Source: Alistipes sp.
GTDB taxonomy: Bacteria > Bacteroidota > Bacteroidia > Bacteroidales > Rikenellaceae
Direction of reading: 5' to 3'
Length of the DNA: 64,000 bases
NCBI GenBank assembly: GCA_017935185.1
Contig: JAGBIC010000003.1
Location: 1-64,000, forward strand
How positions within the stretch are numbered: the first letter of the stretch is position 1; each line of letters starts with the position of its first letter. Of the stretch, positions 62,890-64,000 are shown in pieces. A model generated the notes under the pieces. It worked only from the letters and a program-made list of their open reading frames with translations, was not told where the DNA came from and made no database searches. Made by a program: the position numbers and the translations under genes.

Positions 62890-63540
62890 TTATCCGTTTA
62901 ACCCTGCTGCGACAATAGCTTCGGCAAGGAGAAAATCATCGGGGTTGTCAATATCCATGCTCTCTATGCGGTCTGTGACAGCGATGTAGGGGTTGTCGCC
63001 TATGCGGCGGTGATGTGTGCGCCACAACTCACGCGGAAAGATGAAAAATGCTGATGTCTCGATATATACAGCCTCTAAATCCTGTGTGCGGGGAACATGT
63101 TGCAGAGAGTAGTTTAGAGGTTTGCCTTGCCACCATGTGAAGGTCTGAATACGCTCGGCGCTGAACGCCGAGTCATGTTCGCCGCCTATAACTTTATCTA
63201 CAGCCTCTTCGATTGTTGCTCTGCGAATGAATGGCGATGTGGTGTGAGCCAAAACATATATGTCGGCATCAACCTCTGCCGTAAAGGCATCGTAAATATC
63301 CTTTCCGAGGGTGGTGTTGCTGTCCAATTGTTCGTCACGGCGCAGGAACTTTACTCCGTCGGGCAAAAACTCTTTGATGGAGGGGTTGCTGCAATACACA
63401 TACACTTCATCAATATTTTTTGCTTTGGCCAGCGACTCCAGCATATGGCACATAAGGGGTTTGTCGCCCAGCATACGTAGGTTTTTCTGCTCAATGCGCT
63501 GGCTGTTAAGACGGATGGGAACAAAAGCAACTATCTTCAT
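62890..63540 (-). CDS. Acylneuraminate cytidylyltransferase-family protein
   Basis: A 216-residue CMP-sugar synthetase-like protein. PIRLNSQRIEQKNLRMLGDKPL corresponds to the CTP-binding loop of CMP-NeuAc/CMP-Kdo/pseudaminic acid synthetases, and VLAHTTSPFIRRATIEEAV plus DRIESMDIDNPDDFLLAE fit the family. It activates an acidic sugar for surface polysaccharide or protein glycosylation; the exact sugar is unknown. It follows the LuxE-type gene by 5 bases. Confidence 0.85.
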   Translation of the reverse strand: MKIVAFVPIRLNSQRIEQKNLRMLGDKPLMCHMLESLAKAKNIDEVYVYCSNPSIKEFLPDGVKFLRRDEQLDSNTTLGKDIYDAFTAEVDADIYVLAHTTSPFIRRATIEEAVDKVIGGEHDSAFSAERIQTFTWWQGKPLNYSLQHVPRTQDLEAVYIETSAFFIFPRELWRTHHRRIGDNPYIAVTDRIESMDIDNPDDFLLAEAIVAAGLNG

Positions 63541-63545
63541 AAATT

Positions 63546-64000
63546 CTATTGTACTAATAAATTACAACCTCTTATCTCGGCTCCTGTCAGGCGGCCTTCT
63601 ATGGTAAAACTGCCGTCAGCGTAGATACGGCCCATATCTTGGGTGGCGATGAATGCGCATGACGAGGTGTTTGCCAAATCAATGATATTTATGGCTCCGC
63701 GTGAACCCTCGGGTAGTGATCGCATGGGGTTATTTACATCACGCAGCGTTACGCGCATCCATTTTGGTGCAAAGAATATTCCGCGGCCTTTTGAATACGC
63801 CTGTGAGGTGAGTTCGGCCATGCCATACTCCGAGTGGATCTTATCCACTCCGAAAGCTTCGGTCAGAATCTTGTGGAACTGCTCTTTTGAGAGCTCCTCG
63901 CGGCGACCTTTCATGCCTCCGGTCTCCATCACTATGGTGTCGCGGAGTTTGGGGGCGTATTGTTCGGCTAAATCCCACAATGCGTAGCTCACTCCCAGCA
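63546..64000 (-). CDS. LuxE/acyl-protein synthetase-like protein (5' end outside window)
   Basis: The last 151 codons of a longer gene; the GTG at 63992 is an internal Val codon in ...LGVSYALWDLAEQ. METGGMKGRREELSKEQFH, EYGMAELTSQAYSKGRGIFFAP, and the C-terminal GAINIIDLANTSSCAFIATQDMGRIYADGSFTIEGRLTGAEIRGCNL fit the adenylating LuxE-type acyltransferase family (PF04443). It is paired with a CMP-sugar synthetase-like gene, suggesting surface-glycan or lipid modification. Confidence 0.8.
   Translation of the reverse strand, partial: LGVSYALWDLAEQYAPKLRDTIVMETGGMKGRREELSKEQFHKILTEAFGVDKIHSEYGMAELTSQAYSKGRGIFFAPKWMRVTLRDVNNPMRSLPEGSRGAINIIDLANTSSCAFIATQDMGRIYADGSFTIEGRLTGAEIRGCNLLVQ

Noticed and set aside
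1..64000. CRISPR arrays, tRNA or rRNA genes, transposases, prophage
   Set aside because: No regularly spaced repeats, cloverleaf or rRNA-like segments, or transposase/phage motifs were recognised in any gap or gene.

Overview
The window is chromosomal DNA of a member of the Bacteroidota, most likely order Bacteroidales. The evidence is a recurrent TAnnTTTG -7 promoter box, few Shine-Dalgarno sites, secreted glycosidases of gut-Bacteroidales type, a class II ribonucleotide reductase, Bat proteins, and the gene order recF / TPR / lumazine-synthase-like. Gene content would fit a Rikenellaceae (Alistipes-like) bacterium, but I cannot fix the family or genus from sequence alone. Most of the window is compact housekeeping DNA. 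I see no tRNA, rRNA, CRISPR array, transposase gene or phage gene.

Layout. 1-4.9 kb: the end of an FkbM-type methyltransferase, then trmD, a small AT-rich four-helix-bundle gene between inverted repeats, lpxB, a CPBP membrane protease, a DUF3784 protein, a fumarylacetoacetase-fold hydrolase and maf. 4.9-11.8 kb (minus): the rod-shape operon mreB-mreC-mreD-mrdA-rodA followed by a Ca/Na antiporter gene. 12-14.4 kb: gpsA and pgi. 14.4-23 kb (minus): a secreted two-domain Fib_succ-like protein with a Q/A tract, asd, PBP1A, a large envelope protein with a metalloprotease-like motif, and a SUI1 factor. 23-26 kb: a DUF4435 (TOPRIM-like) protein and a GH78 enzyme. 26-35.9 kb: DUF2147, aspartokinase, an OmpA protein, NrdJ, RidA, a META lipoprotein, malate dehydrogenase, GcvH, biotin ligase and a Nudix hydrolase. 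36-38.8 kb: a degenerate lumazine-synthase-like protein, a TPR protein, recF and a DciA-like protein. 38.8-42.6 kb: an ACP-like/membrane fusion, an S41-like protein, and an ECF sigma / membrane protein / secreted protein set. 42.7-53.7 kb: recR, batE, batD, class I fumarase, ferritin, an NSS transporter, folB, tyrS and dnaX. 53.8-62.5 kb: a GH2 beta-mannosidase-like enzyme, then a glycerol-3-phosphate locus (glpR-like regulator, glpD, a GH106 rhamnosidase-like lipoprotein, glpT-like transporter). 62.5-62.9 kb: a gene-free gap with a promoter and a strong terminator that may make a small RNA. 62.9-64 kb: a CMP-sugar synthetase-like gene and a truncated LuxE-type gene.

How the genes work together. 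Envelope growth is heavily represented: the Rod complex and PBP1A build the wall, Asd and aspartokinase feed the diaminopimelate pathway, and LpxB makes lipid A. GpsA makes glycerol 3-phosphate, while GlpD and the GlpT-like carrier use it. The carrier and GlpD share a cluster with a secreted rhamnosidase, an unusual pairing. The most unusual structure is the inverted-repeat cassette at 938-1474. It carries only a four-helix-bundle gene, its left repeat supplies the last codons of trmD, and related solo repeats supply the last codons of lpxB and lie after the hydrolase gene at 3667-4290.
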